A stretch of DNA of 64,000 nt from Hyphomicrobiales bacterium (GCA_018335895.1 JAGXQU010000056.1:38805-102804); one strand, 5' to 3'; positions 39,884-49,097 are shown, numbered from the stretch's first letter. Numbers and translations: made by a program. The notes: generated by a model not told the origin, from the letters alone.

Positions 39884-41332
39884 ATGAGAAAAATTCTTTC
39901 CATCGGTCCCAAACAATTCCTCACCGGCATCGCTCCGGATTCCTATGCGCAAAATAAGGGACTGTGGCTCGCGGCGATTGGCATCAATCCCTTCATCACT
40001 CCGAACCTCGGAAGCGGAAAGATAGGGCTGCTTCAGTCAGCGCCAACGCCCGTGGATATGACGGGAAGCACGGTCGTCGATGTCCCCTGGGCCTGGGAAT
40101 CCGACCTCACCGGTGCGACGACGAAAATCTATGTGTGGGGCGACGCGGGACACCTTTACGAGATAGACCTTGTGACGAATATCGTGACCGACAAGGCGAG
40201 CGGCGCGGCGGTTTCAAATCCTGCGGCAGGCATCTTTCTCGTCCGGCACTCCGACGGAACGAAGAAGCTCTACTACTTCCAACTCACGCAACTCGGACAA
40301 TGGCAGACGGACCAAGCGTGGAGCACTCGTGCGAATAATTACTACACGACGGACATTCAAAGCACGAAGCACCACGGCGTCCATTCCATGTTCGACCGAC
40401 ACTTCTTCTGCAATGGTCGCTACATCGGCGCTGCTTATGACGACGGCTCGGGTGGTCTCACAGTAGAGTCCACGGCGCTAGACCTTGAACCGTCCTGGCG
40501 GGCGACATGTATCTCGGACGACGGAACGTATCTCGTCGGCGGTATCACGCGAACGACGGGCGATGTCACATTCGCCGGAGGACAGTCCAAACTCATCTTT
40601 TGGGACAGAAACCAAAGCTCTTGGCAGCGCGAATGGCTCATCCCGGACGCAACCATTCTTGCGATAAAACCCCTTGCCCGAGGACTGATGCAGGCAATCA
40701 CGCCGACTCAGAGCTACGTCTTTTCGTTCGACTTGCCACCCGAGCCAATTGAGCCTCCGCTTACACAAGGCACAGACACGCCGAGCGCGTCATATCCAGC
40801 GCAATACGCCGCCGACCGATTGAATGGAGCTTCTTTGTGGGGCGGCTCCGCTCGCGTCATGTCCTACGGGAAAATCGTCCCGCAAGCTCCGAACGCGCTC
40901 CATGTTCCCTTCTCCGGCTTCACCGGAAGCGTAACGATGGTGTGCTCGTCCGTTCACACGTCCAATATTTTCATTGGTACAAGCCAGCCGAAACTGTACC
41001 GAGTTTCAACGCTCGGAGCCGCCACAAGCGAGTCCGCAAGCGCCTCTACCGTCTTCGTAGACCTTGAAAGGTGGTGGCAGATAGGACGCGTCGTCATTGA
41101 ATTCGCGGACCCCTTGGAATCCGGCGATTCCGTGCTCGTTCAACTCACACCGGACAATGGCTCGCAAGTGACATTCGGAACACCGAGCTACACCACCCAC
41201 GGAGCTATCCGGTCAAAGGAGCTTTATGCATCGGTTGCGGCGAGCCACGTGCAAATCACGTTGGCACTGAGCGGCATTATCAAAATCAAATCAATCGAAT
41301 TGTGGGGTGACGCGCTATCCGTACCGAACTGA
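39884..41332 (+). CDS. Beta-propeller-like tail protein (P22 gp10-like)
   Basis: 482 aa, beta-rich throughout with repeated W/G-containing strands (VPWAWESDLTGATTKIYVWG, HHGVHSMFDRHFFCNGRYIG, SWQREWLIPDATILAIKPLA) that fit a propeller fold. In P22-like phages a similar-sized protein (gp10) follows the connector. Starts 3 bp after the preceding gene. The identification is structural guesswork from length, position and strand pattern. Confidence 0.55.
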   Translation: MRKILSIGPKQFLTGIAPDSYAQNKGLWLAAIGINPFITPNLGSGKIGLLQSAPTPVDMTGSTVVDVPWAWESDLTGATTKIYVWGDAGHLYEIDLVTNIVTDKASGAAVSNPAAGIFLVRHSDGTKKLYYFQLTQLGQWQTDQAWSTRANNYYTTDIQSTKHHGVHSMFDRHFFCNGRYIGAAYDDGSGGLTVESTALDLEPSWRATCISDDGTYLVGGITRTTGDVTFAGGQSKLIFWDRNQSSWQREWLIPDATILAIKPLARGLMQAITPTQSYVFSFDLPPEPIEPPLTQGTDTPSASYPAQYAADRLNGASLWGGSARVMSYGKIVPQAPNALHVPFSGFTGSVTMVCSSVHTSNIFIGTSQPKLYRVSTLGAATSESASASTVFVDLERWWQIGRVVIEFADPLESGDSVLVQLTPDNGSQVTFGTPSYTTHGAIRSKELYASVAASHVQITLALSGIIKIKSIELWGDALSVPN

Positions 41333-41333
41333 T

Positions 41334-41588
41334 ATGAAAGGAGACAAATCACCAGCGGTTGAAAAAACTTTCGAGGAGCAGTCCTTCGGTTCTACACAGC
41401 CTCAAAGCAGCAATCAGACAGCACTTGAGAAAATATGGGGTAGAATTCCGATAGTGAGCTCGGCTCCATCATGGACGCCTCGCGGGCGGCTCATTGATTC
41501 GTTCGCGCTGTACGTGAACGGCGGAACGCGGCGGCTGTACGTCTACGACTACTCATCCGCCTCGTGGCACTACGCGTCGCTTACATAG
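41334..41588 (+). CDS. Small virion-cluster protein
   Basis: 84 aa from ATG 41334 (start overlaps the previous stop region by 1 bp). Ends in an aromatic strand RRLYVYDYSSASWHYASLT. No family recognized. Confidence 0.5.
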   Translation: MKGDKSPAVEKTFEEQSFGSTQPQSSNQTALEKIWGRIPIVSSAPSWTPRGRLIDSFALYVNGGTRRLYVYDYSSASWHYASLT

Positions 41589-41592
41589 ATAT

Positions 41593-43188
41593 ATGCCAAC
41601 ACTAAACCCGGAAGCACAGAAAGGACTGGATTACTTCAAGCAGACGAACCCATCGCTTGCGGCACAAATCACGTCCGCGCTCGCGGCGAAGCCGATTGAC
41701 ATAGGCGCGGTGTCCGCTCCTCCCACGGTGTCCATTCCACAGCTTCCGGCTCCGACCGTTCCCGACATCGGCACCATCAAGATTGGGAACACTCCGACAC
41801 AGGACCGCTTGGCGACGGAACGTGAGTCGCTCTTGAACGATATTTCAACGTCCACTGATAAGCTCGCCACCAAGTCCGCTCGAAAGTCGGAGCTTGAGGT
41901 CGAGCAGGGAATTCCCGAGCTCGGTAAGCAACTCAACGAAATCACCAAGCAGATAGGACAGATTCAGTCGGAGGCGCTTGCCGCTTCCGAGAAGTCGGAG
42001 AACCGCTTCGCGCCTACTTTCGACATCCGGGGCGAACAGGCGCAAATCGAGCGCCAGCGTGCCGTCCGGGTATTCGGGCTCTCAGCCGCCTCCGAAGCCC
42101 TCCAGGGCAATATCAATCTCGCAAATGACAACGTGGAGCGTGCCCTTGAAGCTGAATTCGGCGGCGAACAGGCGAAGATAGAGAACGCGAAATTCTTGCT
42201 TCAGGAGAATTGGAACACGTTCAACGCCGAGGAAAAACGTCGAGCGGAAGAAACGCTTGTACAGCTCAATGAGCGTGAACGCCTTTTGAATGAACAGAAA
42301 GATACCAAGGCGAAGATTTACGATGTGCTCAAAACAGCCGCGACGAACAAGGCAGACAACGCGACGCTTGAACGCATACGAATAGCGAAGACGCCCGAAG
42401 AGGCTATCGCGCTCGCGGGTGATTTCATCCGAGACCCGAACGCAGACCTTCAAACCGAACTTCTTGGCGAACAGATTCTCACCCAGCGACAGAACCGCGC
42501 TAATGCGCGCGTGAATCAACTTATCGAACGCGCGGCGCTTGGAGATACAGCGGCGCTTCAGGAGCTGGGTATCTCTAACGATGGCAACAAGACGCGTGTC
42601 ACCACCAAGGAAGCCTCGGCACTCAACAAGGAAATCGCTTCCAACGATACATACAAGGCAATCGACAAAGCACTCTCCTCGTGGCGTGCGCTAAAGGAGT
42701 ACGAGAAGGTGGCGGTAAACCCGCAAAACCCAATCGCTGACCCGATTGAAGCAGGGAAAGCCCGAGCGACGTACAACACCGCGCTTTTGCAGCTCAAGGA
42801 GTTTTATAACCTCGGAGTCCTCAACGGACCCGACCTCGACATTCTCAAGGAGCTCGTTCCGTCGTCAGTAAAATCCGCCGCCGCGACTGCCGTCTCCGCG
42901 GTTCCTGTCGTCGGAGGGTTCACGACCGACTATCTCACACGCAAGCGCGTGGAGAACGCTATCTCGAACCAAAAGGTTCAGTTCGAAGATAAGCTCGACT
43001 CTGACTTCCTCACGCTCAGAAGCCAGTACGGGACGTACGATGCCTCGCAAGTGACTCTTCTTCAGGACATCGACCGCAAGTATCTCCAAACGAAGATGGA
43101 GCTCAATCCGAGCGTCAAGGCGTTCATCGAGGCAAACCCTGACATGTCGGTGGAAGACGTTATCCAGGTCATAAACACTCGCATCTAG
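41593..43188 (+). CDS. Long helical protein, possible DNA-ejection protein
   Basis: 531 aa, mostly coiled coil (TSTDKLATKSARKSELEVEQ, then QEAQRRAEETLVQLNERERL-like stretches) with no enzymatic motif. Such proteins follow connectors in podoviruses and are ejected into the cell to make a DNA channel. No tape-measure gene is needed for a short tail. Role is inferred. Confidence 0.6.
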   Translation: MPTLNPEAQKGLDYFKQTNPSLAAQITSALAAKPIDIGAVSAPPTVSIPQLPAPTVPDIGTIKIGNTPTQDRLATERESLLNDISTSTDKLATKSARKSELEVEQGIPELGKQLNEITKQIGQIQSEALAASEKSENRFAPTFDIRGEQAQIERQRAVRVFGLSAASEALQGNINLANDNVERALEAEFGGEQAKIENAKFLLQENWNTFNAEEKRRAEETLVQLNERERLLNEQKDTKAKIYDVLKTAATNKADNATLERIRIAKTPEEAIALAGDFIRDPNADLQTELLGEQILTQRQNRANARVNQLIERAALGDTAALQELGISNDGNKTRVTTKEASALNKEIASNDTYKAIDKALSSWRALKEYEKVAVNPQNPIADPIEAGKARATYNTALLQLKEFYNLGVLNGPDLDILKELVPSSVKSAAATAVSAVPVVGGFTTDYLTRKRVENAISNQKVQFEDKLDSDFLTLRSQYGTYDASQVTLLQDIDRKYLQTKMELNPSVKAFIEANPDMSVEDVIQVINTRI

Positions 43189-43191
43189 CCT

Positions 43192-44457
43192 ATGCTTACC
43201 CGCGACCAAGTAGAAAAATATCGTCTTGAATTCGGAATCACGACACCGACGGGCTCTTCCTTAACTCCGGCCGAGCCCGAGCAGCCGGGCTTCTTCTCGC
43301 GCATCAAAGAAGCATTCGTAAGTCGCAATAAGAAAGCGATTGACGCACGCGATAAAGCAGAGCGCGGCGAACAGAATCGTGTGAGTAGCTTTATTCAGGG
43401 CGCAGGCCAGGGCGCTGGGTTCATCGGTGATGTTGCTGCGGAAGCTCTGAAGGCAGTCTTGCCGGACGTAGCCGAGGACAAGATTGCTGAACTCTCCACT
43501 CGCTTGGCGCAGGCGAAGCCGGTTCAAGAGGCGATGGCTTCGTACGAGAAATTCAAAACAGAACACCCTGAAGCAGCCGCGAACCTTGAAGCGACTGGTC
43601 TTTTGGCAAGTATCTTCCCTGTCGCGAAAGCTGGTCAGGTAGGAACAAAGGTCGCGGCGCAAGGTGCAAAGAAGGCTGGCGCGGTCGCGCGGGAAGGCGT
43701 CGACATCACCGGACGAGGCGTCGAAAAGACCGGACAGAAAATTCAGCAGACGGTTATTCGCCCTTCCCAGCGCGATATTGAAGACGGGTTCAAAATCGAG
43801 AACGTGGCGAAGTACGACCTTGGCGGCTCTCTTCCGCAGACAGTGGCTAAGACGCATACGAAATTGAATGAGCTATCGCAGCAGCTTCGCGAGAAGCTCG
43901 CGGGAGCGGAAGTTGCGGTTGACCTCAACGACGTATTCGCGAAGACGGCCGCTAAACTTCAGGAGGGCAAATCAAAGGCGTTTGGAGATAACTCCGCAAT
44001 TGCTCGCGTTCTCGAAAGCTTGAAATCCGAAGTTGACGCTGTTGCTCCGGAAGGCCGTGTTGATCTCATTGAAGCAACAAATGTGAAGCGCGGTGCAGGA
44101 AATAAGGGCGCGTGGTCATACAACCGACCCGAGCCGGACGCTTCCGCTATTGAGCGTGTCTACAACGAGTTTTACGACGTTCTCAAGAATGAGATTGAAC
44201 GAACGGCACCGGAAGGCGTGAAGGAAATCAACAAAGCGCTCTCCGAGCTTATCCCAATTCAAAACGCGGCACTTCGACGGTTGCCTGTTGAGCAGCGCAA
44301 TAACGTCCTTTCACTCACCGAGAGTATCGGGCTGTTCAGCACTCTCTTTGACCCGAAGGCATTGCTTATCGTAGGCGCTTCGAAAGCCGCCAAAAGCGGA
44401 CGCGTCGGAGATTTACTCGTCAAGACGGGTAGGAAGCTTCAAAAGAAAAAGCCCTAA
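43192..44457 (+). CDS. Second virion/ejection-type protein
   Basis: 421 aa. Disordered N-terminus, a Gly/Ala-rich helical middle (VSSFIQGAGQGAGFIGDVAA) that could insert into membranes, and a conserved segment ATNVKRGAGNKGAWSYNRPE about residues 295-314. Basic C-terminus (KTGRKLQKKKP). Position after the other ejection-like protein suggests a virion role; function unknown. Confidence 0.6.
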   Translation: MLTRDQVEKYRLEFGITTPTGSSLTPAEPEQPGFFSRIKEAFVSRNKKAIDARDKAERGEQNRVSSFIQGAGQGAGFIGDVAAEALKAVLPDVAEDKIAELSTRLAQAKPVQEAMASYEKFKTEHPEAAANLEATGLLASIFPVAKAGQVGTKVAAQGAKKAGAVAREGVDITGRGVEKTGQKIQQTVIRPSQRDIEDGFKIENVAKYDLGGSLPQTVAKTHTKLNELSQQLREKLAGAEVAVDLNDVFAKTAAKLQEGKSKAFGDNSAIARVLESLKSEVDAVAPEGRVDLIEATNVKRGAGNKGAWSYNRPEPDASAIERVYNEFYDVLKNEIERTAPEGVKEINKALSELIPIQNAALRRLPVEQRNNVLSLTESIGLFSTLFDPKALLIVGASKAAKSGRVGDLLVKTGRKLQKKKP

Positions 44458-44463
44458 CCGAAT

Positions 44464-44544
44464 ATGTCTTCTTTCCACACACAGTACAAAAACGAGCCAA
44501 CGAAAATCGCGACGCAGGCGATAATTACCATTCACGCATTCTAG
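44464..44544 (+). CDS. Possible 26-aa peptide
   Basis: Short open frame of 26 codons 6 bp after the previous stop and 3 bp before the next start. Weak SD; included because spacing is tight. Could be non-coding. Confidence 0.25.
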   Translation: MSSFHTQYKNEPTKIATQAIITIHAF

Positions 44545-44547
44545 CAT

Positions 44548-44748
44548 ATGCCGGACACTCCATACTCAAATCGCGAGATAGACAAGCGCTTCGAGGGAAT
44601 AGACGAGAAGCTTGACCTTATTCTCACGCAGACGACGAGACACAATGGTCGCCTCTCAAAAATCGAGCGGGCGCTTCTTCTCGCGTTCGGTCTCATCGTC
44701 GGCATCGGCCTCAAGGAGCTCGGACCCGTTCTATCCCTTATCCTATGA
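44548..44748 (+). CDS. Small TM protein, holin-like
   Basis: 66 aa: a helical N-terminus (REIDKRFEGIDEKLDLILTQ) resembling XhlA-type proteins, then one membrane helix (about 43-64, LLLAFGLIVGIGLKELGPVL). Overlaps the endolysin start by 4 bp, the usual holin-lysin arrangement. Confidence 0.65.
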   Translation: MPDTPYSNREIDKRFEGIDEKLDLILTQTTRHNGRLSKIERALLLAFGLIVGIGLKELGPVLSLIL

Positions 44749-45341
44749 TGTACCCCTTCCCATTCCGCATACCAACGAACCGCGTTGTTTCAGTTACGCA
44801 ACCGTTCCGCAGCACAGAACTCGCGGCGTTCTACAAATCAAAAGGTCTCAACTACCCGGAACACACGGCGATAGATGCAATCGCGGGAACGCCTGTTGAA
44901 ACATTCGGCACGCCATTTGTTTGTCCGTTTCCTACCGCGAAGCTCCTCAACTTCACGCAAGCCGACCCGGTAAAGGGTACGAGCGCTCGCATCGTCGTTG
45001 AGTACAAAGACCCAAGCGGCAATGTATTCGTGCTCGGCTGCATTCACCTCTCGGAAGCAATAAACAAGCCCACGTTCCACGAAGGCGAGACGATGGGCTA
45101 CATCGGAAACTTCGGCTACGTTCTGCCCGAGCCGACCATAGGGAAGCCGCTCGACGGCGGACACGCGCACATCACGCTCATTGTGAACGGAACGATAGTA
45201 GACCCGCTTATGTACCTCGACCCGCGCAAACCGTTCTACGGAGCGGATACCGGAGCCGAAAAAGATGTTCCTGCGATCATCCGCGCCGCTGAACGCATTC
45301 GCGAGGCACTCAGGGCGCTAGGTATAAAGCCAGTCGCATAA
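44745..45341 (+). CDS. M23-type peptidase endolysin
   Basis: 198 aa. Zinc-site residues: His40 and Asp44 in YPEHTAIDAIAGTPVE, and His140/His142 in DGGHAHITL, the typical HxH of M23 (LytM-type) peptidases. Probably cuts peptidoglycan cross-links to release or inject phage. The natural stop at 45339-45341 is followed in the same frame by 26 more sense codons (45342-45422), so the ancestral enzyme may have been longer. No signal peptide is visible, so it depends on a holin. Confidence 0.8.
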   Translation: MMYPFPFRIPTNRVVSVTQPFRSTELAAFYKSKGLNYPEHTAIDAIAGTPVETFGTPFVCPFPTAKLLNFTQADPVKGTSARIVVEYKDPSGNVFVLGCIHLSEAINKPTFHEGETMGYIGNFGYVLPEPTIGKPLDGGHAHITLIVNGTIVDPLMYLDPRKPFYGADTGAEKDVPAIIRAAERIREALRALGIKPVA

Positions 45342-45422
45342 TTCAAAACGCTACGCGGACAGATTGAGCGCGCGACCGTTCAGCTCGACAAGTTCACCGA
45401 CTGGCTTCGAGAAAAGAAATAG
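45342..45422 (+). pseudogene. In-frame remnant after the endolysin stop
   Basis: Directly after the TAA, in the same frame, come codons reading FKTLRGQIERATVQLDKFTD and WLREKK before TAG at 45420-45422. It is helical and charged like a normal C-terminal tail. It looks like a nonsense mutation or a read-through extension. Confidence 0.5.
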
Positions 45423-45593
45423 CCCCACCACTTATCCCCAATACTGGGCATCGTGTGGGTGTCCTACCTCACGGCCGAGGTATCATTACGGGGGCGGATA
45501 AGAGTTCCGCGTAGCGTTTCTCTTCTTTAGGTCGAACCGTTGGCCGAACCGGCGGAGAAGTAGAGAAACGGTGGGCAGAACCCATCTCACAAC

Positions 45594-45815
45594 ATGGAAT
45601 ACATACTTGGTATTGCAGTTTCGCTCGTCGCTCAGGGCTATAAGAAATATCTCGGTACCGACACCTTCGGCACCTACTTAGCCATTTTCGCGCTCTCAAT
45701 TCTTGCGGCGGCGCTTTTCGTCACACTCAAGGATACGGAGATATGGCCTTCAATCGTTCAGGTAATGACGGTGGCCGGAGCTTTCCATAACTTCATATTG
45801 AGACGGTTCGAGTAG
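45594..45815 (+). CDS. Small two-TM protein, holin candidate
   Basis: 73 aa with two hydrophobic segments (about 2-16 ILGIAVSLVAQGY and 27-45 YLAIFALSILAAALFVTLK) and a short C-terminus. Located after the lysin; a class II-type holin is plausible. No family recognized. Confidence 0.55.
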   Translation: MEYILGIAVSLVAQGYKKYLGTDTFGTYLAIFALSILAAALFVTLKDTEIWPSIVQVMTVAGAFHNFILRRFE

Positions 45816-45900
45816 CTCTCGGAATGTCGCCTGTTTCGCTCTATATTGCCCTCTGAGCAATATTTCATTGATACTTGCAGGATTTCTTGAGGATAGCTTT

Positions 45901-46506
45901 ATGCGCACGGCAGCGAGGGTTCTAGCTTGGTTTCTTGGCGGCATCGCCGGAACGGTAGCCCTATTTTTGTTATTGGTTCTTGCTTCTCACTATTACAACT
46001 ACCCTGTCAGCCTGCCGACAGGAGTCACAGTAAGCACCCCGCTATGGAATGAGGGCATTGTCACCGCTTCAGGGACGTGGGTTGATGACCGCGACACCGT
46101 GAACCATCAGACCGCCAAAGTGCAATGTATCCGGAGTGAGCAGCAGTGCGCATTCATGGTCGCAGAGGTATTTCTTGGCACCCTATATCTTCACTCAGAC
46201 ACGTATCGAATTTCGCAGTGGGACAGCTCGCTCATCCGCTTCGTTAACGAAACGAACTGCGTCACTGATACCTACACGATTGAGAGGGTCAGTCAGCGTG
46301 CCTTCGGAACGCGCGTAAAAAAGGATGTTGCCGCTTGCGGCCATAAAGATTTACGGCCGATTCAGTACACGCTTGTTGACGGCTTTGACGCTTCGATGCG
46401 CTGGACGCGGGATGCAGTCACACCAGTGTGGATGGCCGCTATTGCCGCATTCGTTGTGTGGTGGGCGTTCATAATTTTCATGGCGTGGCCCCGCCGACGC
46501 GCTTAG
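45901..46506 (+). CDS. Two-TM membrane protein, cargo
   Basis: 201 aa with an N-terminal membrane helix (about 10-30), an extracellular or periplasmic beta domain with Cys residues (about 60-165), and a C-terminal helix (about 180-197, WMAAIAAFVVWWAFIIFMA). No known family. It starts the block of cargo after the lysis genes, next to the DUF4238 gene. Confidence 0.6.
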   Translation: MRTAARVLAWFLGGIAGTVALFLLLVLASHYYNYPVSLPTGVTVSTPLWNEGIVTASGTWVDDRDTVNHQTAKVQCIRSEQQCAFMVAEVFLGTLYLHSDTYRISQWDSSLIRFVNETNCVTDTYTIERVSQRAFGTRVKKDVAACGHKDLRPIQYTLVDGFDASMRWTRDAVTPVWMAAIAAFVVWWAFIIFMAWPRRRA

Positions 46507-46509
46507 TCA

Positions 46510-47406
46510 ATGAGCGACCCGAAAGACCACCACTACATTCCGGTCTTTTATTTGAAGCGCTGGGTTAATCCGGCAACCGGCAAACTTATCCAGTACTCCA
46601 AGATTAGAGAGAAGCTGATTTCGAAGCCAGTCGGACCTAAGGCCACTGGATTTGAACATTTGTTATACAGCTTTCCGGACCTACCTCCCGAACTACAGCA
46701 CGTCCTTGAGGCGAAATTCTTCAACGGCGCTGATAATCTCGCGGCGAAAGCGTTAGAGCAACTCTACGCGAGAGACCATCAATGGACGGCCGACATTAGG
46801 AGCGCGTGGTCACGCTTCATTATCAATCTCTACATCCGTCACCCGGACCCGCTTAAAGAAGTCAAACAGCGCATTCGCGATGACTGGGGTAAGACCGACA
46901 CAATCACCGAGCAAGAGTATGCACGAGCCAAACCGGAGGGGTTTCCTGATACCTTCGCGGAGTACTTGGAAACGCTCGGCCCCGGAATGACTGCGCGCGT
47001 ACAGCTTCGTCTTGTTCAAGGAGCCCTGGACAACGAGCGATTGGGTCAACGAATAAACAACATGCTTTGGCGTGTGATCGACGTGTCCTCGTCCCCTTAT
47101 GAGCTGTTGACTTCTGATTGGCCCGCAGATTTGCAACTTGCTCGCGGTATGCTCGCTCTTCCAATAGGTCCACACCATTTATTTGTGGCGGCGAATACTG
47201 AAGAGCAGATGCAACAAGTCATGAAGGCGAGGAAGGCGAAACTCGTCGCCGCAATAAATTTATATGTTGTTGCAAGCGCTCGCCGTTTTGTTTGGGCGCG
47301 CACAGAAAATCAGGAGAACTTCATTCTTCGTCATATCCATACGGGAATGCGACCACAGCCGTTCTTCCCGTCACTCACGTTGCTTGCGAAAACATCAAAA
47401 ACGTAA
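46510..47406 (+). CDS. DUF4238 protein
   Basis: 298 aa with the family hallmark at the start (KDHHYIPVFYLKRWVNP) and the helical body (SAWSRFIINLYIRHP). DUF4238 proteins are common in accessory DNA and often with defence genes, but no function is known. Starts 3 bp after the membrane-protein stop, so they may be co-transcribed. Likely a moron. Confidence 0.8.
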   Translation: MSDPKDHHYIPVFYLKRWVNPATGKLIQYSKIREKLISKPVGPKATGFEHLLYSFPDLPPELQHVLEAKFFNGADNLAAKALEQLYARDHQWTADIRSAWSRFIINLYIRHPDPLKEVKQRIRDDWGKTDTITEQEYARAKPEGFPDTFAEYLETLGPGMTARVQLRLVQGALDNERLGQRINNMLWRVIDVSSSPYELLTSDWPADLQLARGMLALPIGPHHLFVAANTEEQMQQVMKARKAKLVAAINLYVVASARRFVWARTENQENFILRHIHTGMRPQPFFPSLTLLAKTSKT

Positions 47407-47642
47407 TTTTCTTTTATCTATACTGTGCCGTTAGATTGTCTGAAGACAGCCCCCTTTCCCCCATTGCATTTGGATTTATAGCGGCGCGCGAGGCCGAAAT
47501 AATCCGCAATGGCGGGAAAGGAAGTACCGTGCCGTTGAGTTGTCGCCAATTTCAGGATGGTCCCCAGTACTAGGAAGCTCATGCTTATCGTCGCAGCTTC
47601 CATTCGCCCCGCGACTAGTCGCATATGCGACAACACAAAAGC

Positions 47643-47665
47643 CGCCTCTTGCGAGACGGCTATCG
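47643..47665 (-). terminator. Hairpin, terminator-like on the minus strand
   Basis: On the minus strand AGCCGTCTC-GCAA-GAGGCGGCT is followed by TTTTG. No minus-strand gene is seen to its right, so it may instead act as a structural element or belong to an unrecognized RNA. Confidence 0.35.
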
Positions 47666-47802
47666 TGATGCGTTGCCGGTAAAGGCGCGGAAAGCTCCAA
47701 GTGAAGCACTCTGCGCCTTATCCTTTACCAACCGCATACTCACCATAGTACCTCGACATTTCCGCCCCAGCGGGACCACCTGGGGATAACCGAAATCACA
47801 AC

Positions 47803-47825
47803 AGCCCCTCTAACCGGGGGCTTTG
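47803..47825 (+). terminator. Possible terminator upstream of the origin region
   Basis: AGCCCC (47803-47808) pairs with GGGGCT (47817-47822) and is followed by TTG. U-tract is weak. The stretch 47407-48318 otherwise contains no credible gene, only repeats. Confidence 0.4.
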
Positions 47826-48007
47826 TGAATGAGGGCATCGCTGCCGTCCTTCTCACAATTCTCTCACAGAACCCTTCTTCCACAACGGCTCAATGCCTAT
47901 GCGTACGGCCCTGCTAACCGCTGTACATACTGTTCACATACCCCCGAACGCTAAAAATAGCGTCGGGTAGAGCGCAAATTCCGCCATCACATGTCCGCGC
48001 GCCAAGC

Positions 48008-48219
48008 GCGACTAAAACCCCTTTGACTTCATATCTATTCAGCTCCGCCACGTCCCATCCGGGACACCTATCGAACACCACTGCGGGCTATCGGAACACC
48101 AGAGGTGTCCGATAGTCCTCGCGGCGTCGCGATAGGTGTCCGATATGTCCGATAGCTAAAGGGGTTTTAGTCGCCCTTGACGGGCAGACGGACAGTGAGG
48201 CGGCACCACACTATCCACA
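48008..48219. repeat. Origin-like repeat cluster of element 2
   Basis: A perfect 17-bp inverted repeat GCGACTAAAACCCCTTT (48008-48024) and its complement (48158-48174) brackets five copies of a GGTGTCCGATAG-type motif in both orientations (48062-48073, 48088-48100, 48104-48115, 48135-48145, 48145-48156). CTATCCACA, one base off the DnaA consensus, follows at 48211-48219. The layout parallels the iteron and CTATCCACA cluster of element 1 and fits an iteron-type origin or a regulator-bound control region. Confidence 0.6.
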
Positions 48220-48289
48220 CCGCACAACAATGGAGCAGATGCTCCACATGATACAATGCACGGTATCACCTATGGGGTGCATGTTCTTT

Positions 48290-48836
48290 GACATCGGGGC
48301 GGGTACTTAGAACCCACCATGAATACAACACCAAAACTTACCAGTGAGGAGAAGCGCAAACTGGAGCGCATAATCCACGAGGATATTGAGAACATGGCAT
48401 GTCGCTATCGCTCCGAACGAGCAATGGCGCGAGAGCAGGCGGTCAAGGAGATTCTTGCCCGTACACCAGGCGAAGCAAAGAAAGCACTCGCTTCGTTCGT
48501 CGAGGCAGGCAGGAAAGTACACATCGCCGAACAGCACAGAGCCGACACACGAAAGAAGACCGAGCTGATACTATCGCGCCTCGGTTTCTCGCTCCGCGAG
48601 ATATACCAAGGGTCGAAGCCGAACACGTTCGAAATAGAAATCGGCAAACACAACACGCTGAAGAGTTTCGACGAAACAACCGCGCGTATCTCAAACACAC
48701 TCCGAGAGTTGAAGCGAACCTATACGCTGAAGCTATACGCTTCGTGCGAAGACGCCTCGAAACTTATCAGCTCGCTTGCAACTGAATTGCAGGCACTTGT
48801 GAAGTAAATCTATCAGACAAATCCCGCCCCGATGTC
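48290..48836. repeat. 14-bp perfect inverted repeat around the 48319 gene
   Basis: GACATCGGGGCGGG (48290-48303) and CCCGCCCCGATGTC (48823-48836) are exact inverted copies on either side of the 489-bp gene. They could bound an invertible or mobile cassette or be paired operators. Confidence 0.55.
48319..48807 (+). CDS. Helical protein between origin-like region and ATPase B
   Basis: 162 aa, mainly helical and basic (SEEKRKLERIIHEDIENMAC, AREQAVKEILARTPGEAKKA). No family recognized. Position just after the origin-like repeats, and the presence of a rep/HTH gene at the matching place in element 1, suggest a replication or partition accessory; unproven. GGGCGGG and a GGGT/ACCC hairpin precede the ATG. 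Confidence 0.6.
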   Translation: MNTTPKLTSEEKRKLERIIHEDIENMACRYRSERAMAREQAVKEILARTPGEAKKALASFVEAGRKVHIAEQHRADTRKKTELILSRLGFSLREIYQGSKPNTFEIEIGKHNTLKSFDETTARISNTLRELKRTYTLKLYASCEDASKLISSLATELQALVK

Positions 48837-48843
48837 AGCGAGT

Positions 48844-48958
48844 GTCCTTTATAAAAGGACGCCGCCAAAGGAATTCGCTCCCTCGGGCTTTTGGTAGCCC
48901 TCGCTCGCTCATTCTGTTTTTGACGCTGTGGGCTAAAGGACGAAGATACGTCCTTTAG
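48844..48958 (+). promoter_or_regulatory. Operator-like inverted repeats before ATPase B
   Basis: GTCCTTT/AAAGGAC (48844-48850/48854-48860) and CTAAAGGACG/CGTCCTTTAG (48933-48942/48949-48958, perfect 10 bp, 6-bp spacer) share the AAAGGAC core. Two separate sites with the same core are typical for a repressor controlling the ATPase B gene. Confidence 0.5.
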
Positions 48959-49097
48959 TCCTCGCGTCCTTGAGACATGCGATAATTCACGCGGGCAGTT
49001 CCTTGCCCGGCCATTTGGTCGGACGAGGGCGCGGACTGTGCTCGATTGGGGACGGGCAAGCCCTCGAACCGAGTTCCCTGCGCTCTCATTCGTCCGT

